DNA of 64,000 nucleotides, taken from NCBI GenBank assembly GCA_016858145.1, contig JAEHOE010000168.1, positions 173,656 through 237,655 of the forward strand. Reading direction: 5' to 3'. Below are positions 35,101 to 48,238 of this stretch, piece by piece. This DNA comes from Edaphochlamys debaryana (taxonomy: Eukaryota > Chlorophyta > Chlorophyceae > Chlamydomonadales). Made by a program: the position numbers and the translations under genes. Each line of letters opens with the position of its first letter. The first letter of the stretch is position 1. The notes under the pieces were generated by a model that saw only the letters and a list, made by a program, of their open reading frames with translations, did no database searches and was not told the origin of the DNA.

Positions 35101-35433
35101 CTGCTGGCGTGCCTGCACCACTTCGTGCACTACCACGTGAAGGCGACCAAGGTGAGGGGCGCGAGGGGTTGCGAGAGGAGAGGACGCCACAACTCCCCGT
35201 TCTCCCCAGACACAAACACGAGCAGCCCTTCACACCCACATGCCCTGCCCCTCCCCTCACCCCGCCTTGCACCCCCACCCCCCCAGTCCATGATGCACAG
35301 CCGCATGCGCCGGCGCGTGGCGGCAATGGTGGATCTGCTGGGGGGGGCGGCGGCGGGGGCGGCAGGGGGCGTGGCGGCGGCGGCGGCAGCGGCAGCGGCC
35401 GGCGGCGGGGCCGGGCTGGCGGCGGCGCCGTGA
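32148..35433 (+). CDS. ARPC2: Arp2/3 complex subunit 2 (p34-Arc)
   Basis: Nine exons with closed phases: 32148-32246, 32335-32493, 32677-32892, 33323-33423, 33728-33803, 34200-34301, 34675-34762, 34982-35151 and 35287-35433; 385 residues. ARPC2 and ARPC4 form the core of the Arp2/3 complex, which nucleates branched actin. Family landmarks are NRVIQARIHQLL at the N-terminus, FEESAHEFGGCEYRLVV, VRLYFSMP, ALVFPLVFSSRQDAAIGVACLQEF, GYLTFSLSRRH, and the C-terminal HHFVHYHVKATKSMMHSRMRRR helix that contacts the mother filament. It is longer than usual (about 300) because of a Pro/Ala insert in exon 3 and a Gly/Ala tail. Exons 2 and 6 end in GC rather than GT donors. Exons 5-7 have a partial copy at 3851-4931. 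Confidence 0.93.
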
Positions 35434-37648
35434 GGCGGCGCGGGGTGGTGGTGGTGGTGGTGGCGCTCCTTTCCGTGGGCGTGCGGGGTCCTGCGGGCTC
35501 CAGTGTGGGTGGTATGAGGGCGTGGGGGGCGATGGAGTGGAGGGAAGGGGTGCGTGCGGGGGGCCGGGGGGTAGGGAAGGGGGGGGGGAGGCGTGCAGTG
35601 TGGCAGGGGTGGCAAGCAGTGCCGGCGGGCGGGGGGGCGGCGGTGTGGCGCGCAGGCGTTGCGTGGGTGTCGGCAGGGCAAGGATGGGGCCGAGGCGTGA
35701 GCAGCAAGGTGAGGGGCTCTCTGCCGCCAGACGCTCGGTGGGGCTTGCATGGCTCCTGTTGTGTGTTCTGAAGTGTCGAATACCCGGGGCCAAGCGGCAA
35801 ATGCCTATGGGTGTGCCGTGCAGTACCGGTATGGGCAAGTGATTTGCCTGTGACCCGACTAGCGACGGAAGCCCGAAACGGCGAACCCCCCGTGTGTGCT
35901 GAAGCAGTACACGAGGCTATTGGGAACGCGGGAATGTGAGTGGCGGGGGGGCCGGCGGGCGGGTTGGCGCCTGCGGAGGCCCCCCAGGGCTCAGGCCCAC
36001 CCTGGGGGCGGGGGGCCCCTGGACTCGGGTGTTCGGTGGGGGGGCCGGGGGTGAGGGGGTTGCGGCTTGCAGCGGAGGGGGCTGCAGGCACGCAGGGGGC
36101 TCGACGCACGGGCAGCGCTGGGTATCTTGTGCGGCGCCGACGGCAGGCGGGGTGGGTAGAGGCAGGGGGCGGATAGGGTTTGTGTGCGGGGTGACGCAAT
36201 TGGTTGATGGGTGCGATGAGCTTGGTTGGTGGTATGCGTCTGCCGGTAGCGCTTGGAAGGGCGGTAGGGAGGTGGGGCTCGGCGCGGCTGTGCCTCACGG
36301 AGTAACCCTACCTGGACGCTCCCTAGTCCCTACTCCCTAGTCCCGTTCAGCCCCATAGGACCGCTGATTATGGCCTGCTGTCCAGGGGGGGGGCAGGAAC
36401 GAAACCCACGGACACCATGCCCCAAAACCCCTGGACCCCCCCCCGACCAGCGACCGACCGACCCGTACAGTGTACAACACTGTCGTACAAGGCCTTCCTG
36501 TACTCCAATTTAAGCCGTTCCTGTGTCTATGTGCTCCTTCCTGCGTGCTCTATCGCTGGGCGCACACACCATGGTCGGCTGCCCAAGTTGGCCGGGAGCC
36601 ATTGACCATGCCATGGACTCCGACCCGTCCATTGACCGTCAGCTCAGGACTGAGGGGCGATGCTATGACCGTGCTGGACATATAATGCGCGGGGCGCAAG
36701 CTTGCGGGTGGCGGAGGACTTCGGGAGCACCGGGGTGACGGCCTGGGGTAGCGACGTGTGCGTCGAAGGGTTGCCATGCCGACATGTCCCGACCCGCGGG
36801 TACTGCTGGAAGGGGTTGAATGGCCCGCCAACATAAGGCCATGCCTGCTACACGCTCAGGGCATGCTTTCCGATGCTGGAGAGTGCCCTGGGCCGCCGGA
36901 ACAAAATCCAAGCGGCCCCTTTGACGAAACCCACCGGCCCCCCCCGACCGACGACCGACCGAGAACTTTGCCCCCCCATAACTTCGCAATGAAACCTCCG
37001 TTTTGTTTTCTGAGACCGGATTTGGGCTCCTCTCCGCTAGCATCATCCAGATGAGGCATGGTGTCATTTTCGGAAAGATCTGCCCCCCCCTGTGCTGTCA
37101 AAGCTGCATCTCCTGCCTTGCACTGCCGGTCTGCCGCTTCTCCTCCCGCCTCACTCCCCAATCCCTAGGGAGTACCGCAACCCCGCGCTCGCCCCCAGCA
37201 TGGCAACTGAGAAGCCCTGCGATCAGGCGCGTTCTGGGGAGTGCCCAGCTGCCCACTTGTCACGTCATGTCAGGTGCCTTTCGGGGCGTTCGGGGGGGGG
37301 CTCGCCCGTGGAGGTATGTGGCGGGGCTGCCCGCGGCTGTCGCGACTGGAGTGCGAGTCCGGTGCATGCGTAAAAATTGATGGAATTGCAGCTAGGCATT
37401 TAGGCGCAGCAAGCCGCAAAATGAGAGAGTGCACACTAAGTCGTGCGCGTCGTTTCTACGGGAGAATGCGCCACACAAGGTAGGGTTTGTGCGTACCCTT
37501 TGCGCGTCAGGGCGCGTCTATCACAACTCTGTATACTCTACGTCAACTAGTAGTTGCTACCTATAGCAACATATCACGAATTGCCCACACGCGCCAAGTC
37601 ATGAACTAGGCGGACATGAGGAAGTGCGCTGTAAGCACGTCAGCTGCT
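35434..37648. other. Intergenic region between ARPC2 and paralogue C
   Basis: ARPC2 3' flank followed by repeat-like sequence. CCGACCGA-type short tracts occur near 36445-36460 and 36940-36960, and CCCTAGTCCCTA-type tracts near 36320-36345. No ORF with recognisable family features, and no TGTAA within 1 kb of the ARPC2 stop. A TGTAA at 37630-37634 is too far downstream to assign. Confidence 0.55.
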
Positions 37649-40600
37649 ATGACCGAGGATGGCAGGAAGCTGCCAATTCTCGTCTTGGCGGGGACCCGTG
37701 GCTGTCACGGACTCGCCGAGCTCTGCCGAGGCCTGCTGAGCGATGAGGTGGCCGTCACAGTGCTTGAGATAGGTAAGCAGAGCAACCAGGCAACACGTGT
37801 TCGCTTGCCCCAGACCGCGCGCGTTGAAGAGGGGACAGGGCATCGCTGAAGAGTGGGCCCTGCCGCGTAGGTTCCTCCGAAAGCCTGCCCGACTTCGTGG
37901 ACCGTCAGAGCTGCCGGAGCGACCCAATTCTGGATGCGACGAGTGACGCCCAGGTCCAGGTCCGGTTTCAGTTTACAATTGTCTGGGACAAAACCGAGCT
38001 GCTGCAGCGCGACGACTGGACACAGCTGTGCAAGCAGCGTGCATGCATACATCCGAAGTGATCGCGCCATTGGGCGACTAATTCACCTGTATTGCAGGTT
38101 ACCGTGTGCAGTGGCGACGTGAGCAGCAGGTCGACGTTTACGGCCGCTCTGGTGGTCTGCTGCGTACCTCCCGAAGGACTCCAGCTCGAGCTTTGTCAGC
38201 GAGCGAGCGGTCTGGCTGCAGACGTGAGTGCGACAGCTCGGAGGCGGATTCACCACCAGTCGTTCCAGGCCTCCTCGTGCCTCCCCAATGCGCATCCACT
38301 CCCTCCCTTCCCCCTGCGCAGTCTGACAGCCAAAGCCTGTGCGGGGCATCTCGGCCGCTGCTGCGTGGAGGCAGCGCGCCCCGCGCGGCCAGCGTTGGCG
38401 GCGGCAGCAGCGGCGGCGGCGTGCTCCAGCGCCTGCAGAGGCGCCTCGTGGGAAGCCCAAGCCCCGGCCCTCCCCCCGCGCCCCCTACCGCCCCTCCAGC
38501 AGCGGACGCCGCCGCGCCCCGCCTCGCCTGTGCGGCGCTTCCCTGGCTGCCCCCGTCGGTTCTGACGGAGCTTGCGGCCGCCGCGGCGCCAAACCCCGGG
38601 CCCCTCCCCGGCCCCCTGCCCGAGCCCCGCCTGCACCGGGGCCTGGTCCTGCCCGCCCTGCCCCGCCTCGCTTTCGTGCGGATGGCGCGACCGGGGGCGG
38701 GGGCAGGGGCAGGGGTGGGCGCGGACGGCCCAGGCTCGGGGGTGCAGGAGCGAGCGGAGGCGCCCCTAGGGGTTGCTGGGGAAGAGGAGGGGGAGACAGC
38801 AGGGGGCGGGGAGGCGGTGCGGCTGCGGCTGCAGGGCGCGTGGCTGGGGCTGTGGGCGGCGGGGCGGCTGTCGCAGAGCCAGGGCCGAGCGAGCTGCGGA
38901 CGTCGTTCGTCCACCGACGCCAACGCATCGCTCACCAGGGGCGCAGGCGGGGCCTCTACCTCGGCTGCCGGGGGCAGGCTCAGTGCCTCCCGCGGCCGCA
39001 GAGTTCCGCTGGTGGGCCAGCGGCCGTCGTCTCTGGGTCAGCGCCCCGAGCCCCTGGGTCCGCGGGCGATGCTGCAAGGTGGGTCCGGCCCCAACAAGCG
39101 ACCCTTCAGTGACGACTCACGTCCTCAGGGCACCGGTGCACGCTGGCGCTCGGCCCTGGGGTTACTGTCCGAGTCTGTGTGGAGCGAGAGTAATGGCGGC
39201 TCCGCCAGCGGTGCCGCCGCCAGCAGCAACGGTGGCGGCGGCCAGCGGCAGGGCTTGGGCACCGACGACGGCGCAGGCGGCAACGGCGGGACTCTGAGCA
39301 GCCCTACGGAGGTTCACCGCGGGGCCCACGCTTCGTCTGAGGGCAGAGCGCAAGCCCAGGCGGAGGCTGGTGTGGGGGCGGGGGCGGAGGTGCGGCAGCA
39401 GGAGGCGGCGGAGCTGGCGCTGATGCGGCGGGAGGTGCTGGCGGCGACCCGCGAGGTACGGTGGGCGGTTGACCGTTGGCGGTTGCGCGCCGAGTGATCT
39501 CTTGCCCCAGTTGGCTGGGATCCGCAGTGGCCGCGTGCCGCCGTGCGTGCTCAGACCCCTTGTCCCGACCTGCCCCCTCTCCACCTCTTGCCTCTGCGCA
39601 GGACGCGTGGGAGGCTCTCCTGGCAGGACGAGCGCCCCTGCGGTGTTGGGGTACAGAGCTGGGGCTTAGTCAGGAGGTGGGTCCCACGGAAGGGACCGCG
39701 AGCGTAGGGTGGAGGCCGGGGGCTGTGAGCCTGCGAGGCCACGTGTGCCTCCCTGTAGTCTCTGCAACATAGTGCCGTCGCTTTCGCCTCAACTGACCTG
39801 ACCACTCGTTTATTTGCCAACGTTGTCTGCAGGACTCGGCCGCGTCCACACACACCTGCCCTCGGAGTTCCCACGGGGACCGGCGGGAGTCCCTCCCCAC
39901 CACCGCCGCAAGTGCGACAGCGCAGGGTGCGGTTTGGCCGGCCCAGGACCGGAGCGCTGACTCCGGTGGTCCCCCGTTCAGCGCGTTTCGACGGATCATG
40001 TCGCTAGGCACTGGCCCCAACGGGCGAGGCTTGGTCTCCCTTGCGGCGACGGCGCTGGGTACGGGCGAGCACAGTGCTGCCGCTGGCAGCCAGCCCCCGC
40101 CCGCGGGCCGTGTGTTTGGGCGGTTGCTGTCGCTCGGCCACAGCCGGCGGCAGAGCTTCAGCCTCGGGGCGGGAGTTGAGGCGGCTGAGGCGGAGCTGCC
40201 CTGGCACTCATCTGTCGCCGCCACGCCCCCCGCTGGGGCCCCTGCCACCGGCACACAAGATGCACGCGTGCGCGTGAGTGCAGCCGGCTCCCTGCCGCCT
40301 GCCGCCACTCCCGCCACCGCTGGGCGGGTCTCTGGCGGCGGCGCGCTTCCCATGCGCCGTCAGGAGGGGCTCAAGGCCCCGGCGGAGCTGCCCCCCGCCA
40401 ACTGGCAGGACGTGGCGGAGGCGGAGGCGGCGGTGGCGGCGGCCATCCAGCTGCGGCTGGCGGCGCGACAGCGCACCTCCAGTACGGCAGCGGCAACGCC
40501 AGCGCTGCCGCCTCCGCCTCCGCCGCCGTTGGCCCAGCTGCCTGCCTCGCAGACTCTATCCGCCTGCGACGGTGCCGCGGGCCCCGCCGGCGGCGGTGAC

Positions 40601-43600
40601 CCCTTGGGCCTGGATGGGTGCGTGGCGTCCCTGGGCCCTGGGGCGGCGGGGCTGCAGTGGATGGGAAGTCACTCAGACAAGGAGACCGCCGCCGCCGCAG
40701 CGGCAGCGCTGCTGGCAGCTGGCGTCAGCACCCTGGGTCCCGCCGCGGCGGCTGCAGTCGCCGCCGCCTCCAGCGGGATGCCGCTGTCGTACATGTCTGC
40801 CTCATCGCTGCTGCTGGGCACACACGATCCGCCCCCCTCCACCCGGGGTACCGCCGTCGGCTCCCCGCTACTCACCAGCGTCCTGGATGGCGTCGAGGGT
40901 GACGGCGGCGGCGCAACCGGCGGCACTTCCAGCGCCGCGCTGGCCTCCGCCACGGCCCCACCCAACGGCGCAGTGCAGCCGACCAGCACCTCCGCCTCAT
41001 GCTCCGCGGGCTTGGAGAGCGCGCCCTTTCTCGGCGCCGCCAGCGACCCTGCGCCTGCCGTTAGCGGTTCAGTCTCGACGCCCGCCCTAGTCGGCATTAC
41101 GCCCGGCTGCAGTGGGCCTGCTGAGACGCCCTCCCCTGCCGATCCCTTGGGTCCCGCCGGATCGACGGCCTCTCCCAGCACCACCAGCTTCACCGGGTTT
41201 GCCGACCCCCCGGCGTGCACCCCCCTTCCAGAGTCCGCGGCCCCTCTGGCGCCCGTCACCGCCCCCCCAGCCGACACCTCCGCCGCCAGCGCCCCGCCGC
41301 AGCCGCTGCTGCTGCTCTTCCGCACGTCCACGGACGGGCACCCGCAGCATGGAGACGGCGACGGCGACGGCGACGGCCCCACCCTGGCAATTCCCCGGGG
41401 CTGCTTCGAGGGCGAGTCCGGCGCCGGCCACGCTCCGGGCGAGGAGACCATAGATCCCGCCGTGTTGGCGGCGCGCTGGTCGCTTCTGAGCTACGGAGAG
41501 TATACCCTTGCCACATGCGTGCCCGGCACCAGCGCAGGTGCCTCGGCAGGCGGCGAGGCGAAGGCGCAGCACACGGGCATGGACTCCCACCTGTTCGGCG
41601 GTTGGGAGGACGCCGGGGGGCGCGGGCGGCCGCTCCGGCCGGTCCCCGCTGCCGCCTGCTCGCAGGCCGTCAGTCGCTACGGGGCCCTGCTCACGGCGAG
41701 CGCAGGTGAGGCGTGGAAGGGCTGTGTTGTTCGGGCGTGTTTGTTCGGTGCTAGTGGTTGCCCCACCCGAGGGCGATTAGCGTAGAGTATGTTGAGTTGT
41801 GGCGGAGCCCGCTGTCCGCTTCCCAGGATTCCTTGGGCTTCCACTCCTGGGGCGATGCACTCGTGCGCTGCTCCTTACGAAGTGCTGGCGACGCTTACTG
41901 GGGTTCTGCCAGAACGCTTGTGCATATCCCGATCGTTGCACTGCCATGCTTTGTCACCTGCGCCCCAAGCGTGTTTGTGTGCCCTTCCCCCGCCGCCCGT
42001 GCCGTATCGCCCGCAGGCTGGCGCTGTACGGAACTGTACGACATGCATGACGCATTGTTGCTGTCCAAGCTCACGGAGCGGAGGGACGCGGGGGCGCCGG
42101 GGTCAGGACCGGAGACGGGAGCGGGCGGCTTGGCGCGCGGACCGGCCTCGAGCGCTGGAGAGGCGCTGGTCTCCCGAGCGTCCGCCACAGGACCCCTGCC
42201 GGCGGCCGCGGCGGATACAGGTGGGCGTGGGCGGCACGCATGAGGCAGCCCTGGCTGTTGAGCGAACGGACGCCCAATCAAGCGGAAGCAGCCTGTTTGC
42301 TCTCAAGCAGGCCCTAGCCCCTGCATCACGAGGCTGCTCTGGGCGCCCTGGTGACCCGGCCTGTAACGGCAGGCTCCTCAAAAGGTTACTCCTCAAAGGA
42401 TGCGAAGTCGGCCACCATCGATGGTCTTACGGGGCTGAACGGGGTGACGGGGCCACGGCTGCCACTCGGCCCTTGCCTTGCCTTGGGGTCCCTCAACAGC
42501 ACCCTGGCCCACTGCTGCGCCGCCTACACTCTTGGAGGGGCCCCGCTCCCCCTTCCCGCTCAGCTCCAAACGCCCCCCGCTCCCCCCCCCCCCCCCCCCG
42601 CGCGCCCCCTGACCTCAGGCCGCAGCGAGGTGGACTGGGGCGCTATCCTGGACGCCAGCGGCTCTTCGCCTGTGGGCCCCGGCGGGCCCACAGAAAGCCC
42701 CGGTGGGCCCACGGAGGGCCCGCCGGGGCCCATGGAGGGTTCCGTACGCGCCTCGACCGCAAGCGCTGTCGCCAGTGGGGGTCGCCGGGGCCTGGGTCTA
42801 GATCGAGCCTCGTCCCGCCCCTCCACCGGTCCCTTGGACCGAATCATTAGGTCGGTTGGGTCCGGAGCAGGGAGTGGAGTGATCAGGATGCACATGGGCT
42901 CCCATAGCCGGGGCTGGGCCTGTATGTGGAGTGTGGAGGTAGTGATGCACAGTTTATCATAGCTGCTGGATCCCGCTGGGGCCTCGGTTGCCAAAGCAAC
43001 ACGCCCTCCGTGTCTCAACTTGCAGGTCTGCGATGCCCCTCGAGCTGAGATCCGGCGAGGGTCCCTCGACCCCACCTGGTGTCGCCCAGGCCCAGCCCCA
43101 GGCCCAAACCCAGGCCGAAACCCAGGCCCAGGCCCAGGCCCAGGCCCGCTCAGTCCCCCGCTGCGCCTCCAGCGGTCCCCCGGGTCGGTCCCCTGCCACG
43201 TCGGCGGGCGCACCCGCGTACGCATCCGCCGGCGTCTCCGGCAGCACTTCCGGGGGCGCTCCCCAGGGCCGCCTGCTGGGCAACATCGCGCCGCCCGCCC
43301 GCACCACCCTCCCCACGCGCCTGCCCTCCACCGGCCGCACCTGCAGCTCCGGCACCCCCTACGTCTGCCGCCGCTCCACCCCGGGCCGGGCGCTCCACCG
43401 CTCTCTAGCCGCCGCTTCCGCCCGGGGCGTGGGCCCAGGCAGTTCCGGCGGGGGCGTGCTGCCACGCCTACTCAACACCCGGCCTCAGGGCGCTCCCTCG
43501 GAGGGCGTGGGGCCCGGGCGCGCCAGCTCGAGTGGCTGGGGTCGATGCCCGGACGAAGGGCCCCGCAGTGCCCGGGGCTCCGAGCCGCATCCAGCCACGC

Positions 43601-46444
43601 CGGGCCTTGGCGTGGGGCCGTCTGGGCTGATGGGGGTGGGGACGGGGACGGCTTCGGGCAGGGGCTGGGCCGAGACGCTCGAGGCCCTGCGGGGGGCGGC
43701 GGTGGCCTCAGAGGCTGGGAGCCCGGCGGGGTTTGGGTCGGGGGCGGTGAGTGCGGGCCGGCGCAGCGGCGTGGTGGTCTCTCTGGCGAGATCGCTCCGG
43801 AAGTTCATGAGTCGCCCGCGAGGTGCGTGGGGTTTGGGTCGGGCCGGGGGCCGAGGGGCGGGTGTATATCTGCGGCGGTTGTTCGGGCCGCGGCGCCGCT
43901 GGGCTCCCACCCTGCCCTATCTGCCCATTGATCCATCGCTTCCCCAGGGGCGCCCCAACCGACTCGATCCAACCTCGCGCCCCCGCCCCCGTGACGTGTC
44001 CCGCAGCCGGGAGCCGCCAGGAGGGCCCCACCGAGACCTCGCCGTTGGACACCACCGGACTGGATTCGGACGCCGCCTCTCACTTCATGGACCAACTGGC
44101 TACCAATGACACGGTCGCCATCGAGGCTGCTCTCATGGGCTGCGGCCCCGACCGGCACACGCCCGCATGCCCGACCCCGCCGCCCGGGGCGGCGGCGGCC
44201 GCCAGCGAGTCCTACGCTTCCCAGGCGGCCCATGTCACGGCCGTACGCGCGGCGGCCCTCAGCCTCCTCATGCCACCCATGGCGCCGCCGCCAACGCTGC
44301 CGTCACCGCACGACCGAATGTCGGCGGCGTCCGCCTGCTCTGTCGCCGCCGCCACGACAGCCGCCGCCTCCGGTGCCTCTGGCTTGGGCGGCTCGCAGGG
44401 CTCGCGCGGCTTCTCGGCCCGAATGATGCTGGCACTTGCATCCCCCCAGGCGGCGGCGGCGGCGGCCGCCGCAGCGGCGGCGCAGTCGGGGCCATTGCCC
44501 AGAACACACGCTCTGCTTGGGCCGGCCTCCGCCGCTGACCTTCGCTCCGTCCATTCCGTCGCTTGGCCTCCGGAGGGAGGCATGGGCGTCGTCTCTGGAG
44601 CGGGTCTAGGTGGGCAGGATCACGGCACGGCTCAGGGCAGCGGCGGCTGCACCGGCCCTCGCGCGGGTTCAGGCGCCGAGGCCGGGTTGGGTCCCCAGCT
44701 GAGCCGCTGCACGGACGGACCCCTGAGCGCCGGCGGCAGCACCGCCGCCTGCTCCGCCCTCCACTCCGCGGCTCTTGACTCGACGTCCGGCCTGGCGCCG
44801 TGGACCCGGCGCAGCGTGGGCCCCTGCTCCGACGCCCGCTCCTCGGGGCCCGCACCGGCCGCCTCAGCGCCAGAGCCGCTCCCCGCCTGGCCGCACCAGG
44901 GCTGGGCGCCGCCCTCGCCCGGGCCCCCACCGCTGCCCCCAACGCCAGATGCCAAGCCAGGGCCGCCCGTGCCGCCCCTCTCGGCAGCCGGAAGCGGCCC
45001 CTTACCGCCGCCGGCGGTCCTGGCGGCGGCCGGGGGGCTCGGGCCGGCCACCACCGGACCCCGAAGCGGGCAAGCCTCCTCCTGCTCCGGCCCGCGAATG
45101 CCAAGCAGCCGCCTTGGTGCTAGCTCCGCGGCACTCGCCGCTGCTACCGGCGCGGACGCCGGCAGTTTTGAAGGCGCAGCCGCCGCCGCCACCGCCGCCG
45201 CCGCCGTCGTAACCGCCGCTGCCGCGTGGGCGCCGCCGCCGCCAGGTGCAGCCGCCACCGGGCAACCGCTGTCCGCCGACCCCAGCGGCGCCGTAATGTG
45301 TCCCAGCGCCTGTGCCCACACGAGCGCAACCGCCGTAGCCCTGACGCCGCAGGCGGGCGGGGGCTGTGAGGCCAGCTCCCTGCAGGGAGCACCCTCACCG
45401 CTGCTGCCGCCTCCACGGCCCGAGTTCTGCGCCCCGGCTGCCCCTCTGGACCCCCGTGTGGTGTGCGAAGTGGGGTCGGAGGAGGGCGAGCTGGAGGCCT
45501 CATCCTCACCCCTGAACACGGGCTCCGCCGCGGTCGCCGCCGGCGCGCCAAGAGCCGGCGGTCGCAGCGAGCGCCTCTCCGGCCTCCGGTCACCCGATGA
45601 AGCCTCTCCCCCGGACGTCGGCGGCCCTGGCGGCGCGCCTTCTCCGCTTGCCTCTGCATTGCAGGAGGGCGAGCTGGCCGGCGGCGGCCGCCAAGGCAGT
45701 CGCCTGATGGGCCTGCTCCGGGGTCTGATGGGTACCGGTAGGGGCTCGGCGAGTGGCGGCAGCCGGCCCCACAGCCGCCGCAGCTCCGTCCACACGCCAA
45801 CGGGCGAAGCGGCGTTCGCCCGCGGCCTTACCTTCGAGGAGTCGCGCCTCAACGCCTCGAGCTCCGCCTCCGCCTCGGCCTCCGCCTCCGCTGGGCCCGG
45901 CTCGCCCTGGACTGGCGTTTCGTGCGGCGCCGAGCCTGGAGAGGTTGGCCCCGCCAGCCCCCTAGCGGGCTCACACAGCCCCCGCGGCCTCCGCGCCCGG
46001 AGCCTGCTGCAGCGCACCGGATCCCTGCTGGGCCTCAGCATGGGCCTCGGCGGGCCCCGCAGCCGGCGAGGCAGCAACTCCCGGTCTTCCTCCCAGCTCT
46101 CCGTCGGAGGTAGCGACATCACGGTCGGAACCGGGCCCCAAACCACAGCTGCCAGGAGCAACCGCCACCGCCTCTCCATCACAGACACCGCCGCCGGCCC
46201 CACCAGCCCGCCCCGGACCGGCAGTGGCGGCGACCGGCCTCCCAGTGCGGCAGCGCGCGTGGCTTCACTCGGGAAGGCCGCCTCCCGCAAGCTTCGGTCC
46301 GTTGTGGGGTCGCCGGGCGGCCCGGGCCGCGGCCGGCCCGAGGCTGGCGCCGACGCGGGCGGCTCCCCCCGGCACGGCCCGGTGCAGGAGGCTCGGCTCG
46401 CGCGCCTGGCGCCCCTGGCGGCCAGCGTGCTGGCGCCGCAGTGA
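37649..46444 (+). CDS. Paralogue C, apparently complete member of the unrecognised family
   Basis: Start chosen at 37649 by alignment with A and B. Exon candidates: 37649-37772; 37871 onward; 38098-38223 (TAALVVCCVPPEG); 38322-39455; 39602-39676 (DAWEALLAGRAPLRCW); 39833-41705; 42017-42220 (TELYDMHDALLLSKLTER); uncertain exons near 42350-42960; about 43026-43822; and 44007-46444, ending in TGA. The end of the second exon is not resolved. The protein would be roughly 2,000 residues, mostly Ala/Gly/Ser/Pro-rich, with short conserved islands. The C-terminus is basic and Ser-rich with RRSS and RRGS sites suited to AGC/CaM-type kinases. No membrane segment, catalytic motif or known domain was recognised. 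It is the only copy with the final 150-residue region and could be the parent of A and B. Confidence 0.75.
43080..43150 (+). repeat. CAGGCC-type hexamer repeat in paralogue C
   Basis: About ten degenerate copies of CAGGCC/CAGACC, encoding alternating Gln-Ala/Thr/Pro. The hexamer keeps the reading frame. Confidence 0.75.
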
Positions 46445-46967
46445 AAGCGATGCACGGGAAGCCTGCTGAGAAACAAGCACACGGTTGATCCTGACAGTTG
46501 TCCAAGATCCGCATGTGAGGGGAGAAGTAGCACAAGGCTCCGCCACGCCCCCGCTCCTGGCAGGTCCCTTGCACGCCTGGGTGGCTGGGTCCGTCCCTCT
46601 GGGGCATCGATGCCTAAAGAGAGATGTCGTCGGCAAGCTGTGTTAGAATGTGCTTATCGCAAAGTTATTCTATAATGACCAAGATCCTCTGCACCTTTGA
46701 TCATCATCCTCGTATCTAACTTTCAAGAAGTTGAGACGCGGAGGGGATGGCCGAAGTGTTGCTATGCCTCTCTCTCAACGCCCTCTTGTCATGGTCGTGG
46801 ATACTAGCATGGCTCAGCTAATAATAGGCCCAAGTGGCCGCTCAACGGCGCATAAGATCGTGGAAGAGGGCCCGGGCCGGGCCGCAGGTGGCGGGCGCAT
46901 CCAGCAGCAACTGTTGCTCTGCGCAGAAGTGAATTGCTGCGGTACTCTGCAGGGGGTGGAAAAGAAG

Positions 46968-47150
46968 CGGGGTTGAGGGTTGATGCGGGTTGATCGCTGC
47001 CGTGCTTTGCTGTTCAGGTACCGGTGATGGTCTCCGTCTCTTGAGGGGCCGCGGGTCGAGGGGTGGAAGGAATACTGGGGGTGAGGGTTGATGCGGGTTC
47101 GATGCTGTTTGTGCTGTGCTGTGCTGATGCCGGTTATGGTCGTAGGGTCG
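46968..47150. repeat. Imperfect tandem duplication
   Basis: Two units of about 110 bp begin with GAGGGTTGATGCGGGTT and continue with a GCTGTGCTG...GGTGATGGTC-like stretch. The second unit has expanded GTGCT repeats. Confidence 0.6.
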
Positions 47151-48233
47151 TCACGGGACGGGCAGGGCATGCAGGTGCTCAAACTGCATGAAGCTGGACG
47201 AATAAAGCTCTTCTTCCTGATGCCAGCAGCAGGGGCCAAATAAAGACGTGGGATCGGCTGTATGCCGTGTGAGTGGGCGCAGGCATTGAGGGAGGTGTTA
47301 GTAGTACTCCATGCATGGGTCGTGATCGGAGCCGGGAGTGCCAGGCACGGTGCAGCCTTTGTACTAGCCGCTCATTGTGCAGTCGGGGGGGGAGCGGGGC
47401 GGGGCCGGGGAGATAGTGCAAGTCATAGCTGCCTGGGCTCTATGACCGGGCAGGGGCACAGCGCGGGGCGCGGCGGCCAGCGGATGTGTACTGGTGGTGG
47501 AGTGGAGTGGAGGAATCCTGTGGTGGTGGAGTTCTTCTTAGTCCTCTCCAGCCTTTATTGATGGGTGGATGCCGAGCGGCCAGTGGGTGCTCACTAGAGG
47601 CGGTGCAGTCTGGCTCAGCCTTCCGGCGTCGACTGGGCTGCTGGTGAACACAGAGTTACCGTACTACCTTGTCAGCCTAAGCGGCTGGGCCAGTAGTCGT
47701 AGCATTGCACAACTGCTCTGCGGCAGCTGGGGCGCAGGGGCGGTCATATGAAGGAGCACGTGGACTGGTGGAGCCTGCAGGCGGTGAAGACTTGTTCAGC
47801 CTTGCTTGCGAGGTGGGCGATGTGGTGGCGGGCTTTAGGTCCCATGTTGGCTGCTGGAGGTTTAAAGCAACGCGCTATGCAGCGCAGATCATGATGGCAC
47901 GCTTGGCTCCGGACCGCCAGTCACCTCACGGCCGTGGCAAAGCAGGAGATAAGAGTGAGGTGTGCAAGTAGCCCAGCGCGCTCGCATGTTACCGTATGGG
48001 TCTTGAGCGGTTACTGGCGACATGTCTGGAGGTTGGTGACCGGCGTGGGGCCGGATGCGGACAGAGTGCAGGGTGCGCCCTCTGTGATACGGCCAACCCC
48101 TAACTCTGAATTGTGTGTACATACACGCACGTCGGGGCTGAGATCAAGTTGCTGCGGACCACGCTGCATGAGGGGTACTGGGGATCACAACACCAGTACG
48201 TTCCGGGGATCGTGGGAAGCAGAAGTACGGGAT

Positions 48234-48238
48234 TACAT
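48234..48238 (-). terminator. Candidate poly(A) signal (TGTAA) for ADHE
   Basis: The only TGTAA on the minus strand that I found in the 875 bp after the ADHE stop codon. It would imply a long 3' UTR. Confidence 0.35.

Noticed and set aside
44632..46533. Minus-strand ORF of 633 codons
   Set aside because: Antisense of the last exon of paralogue C, whose plus-strand protein matches paralogue A.
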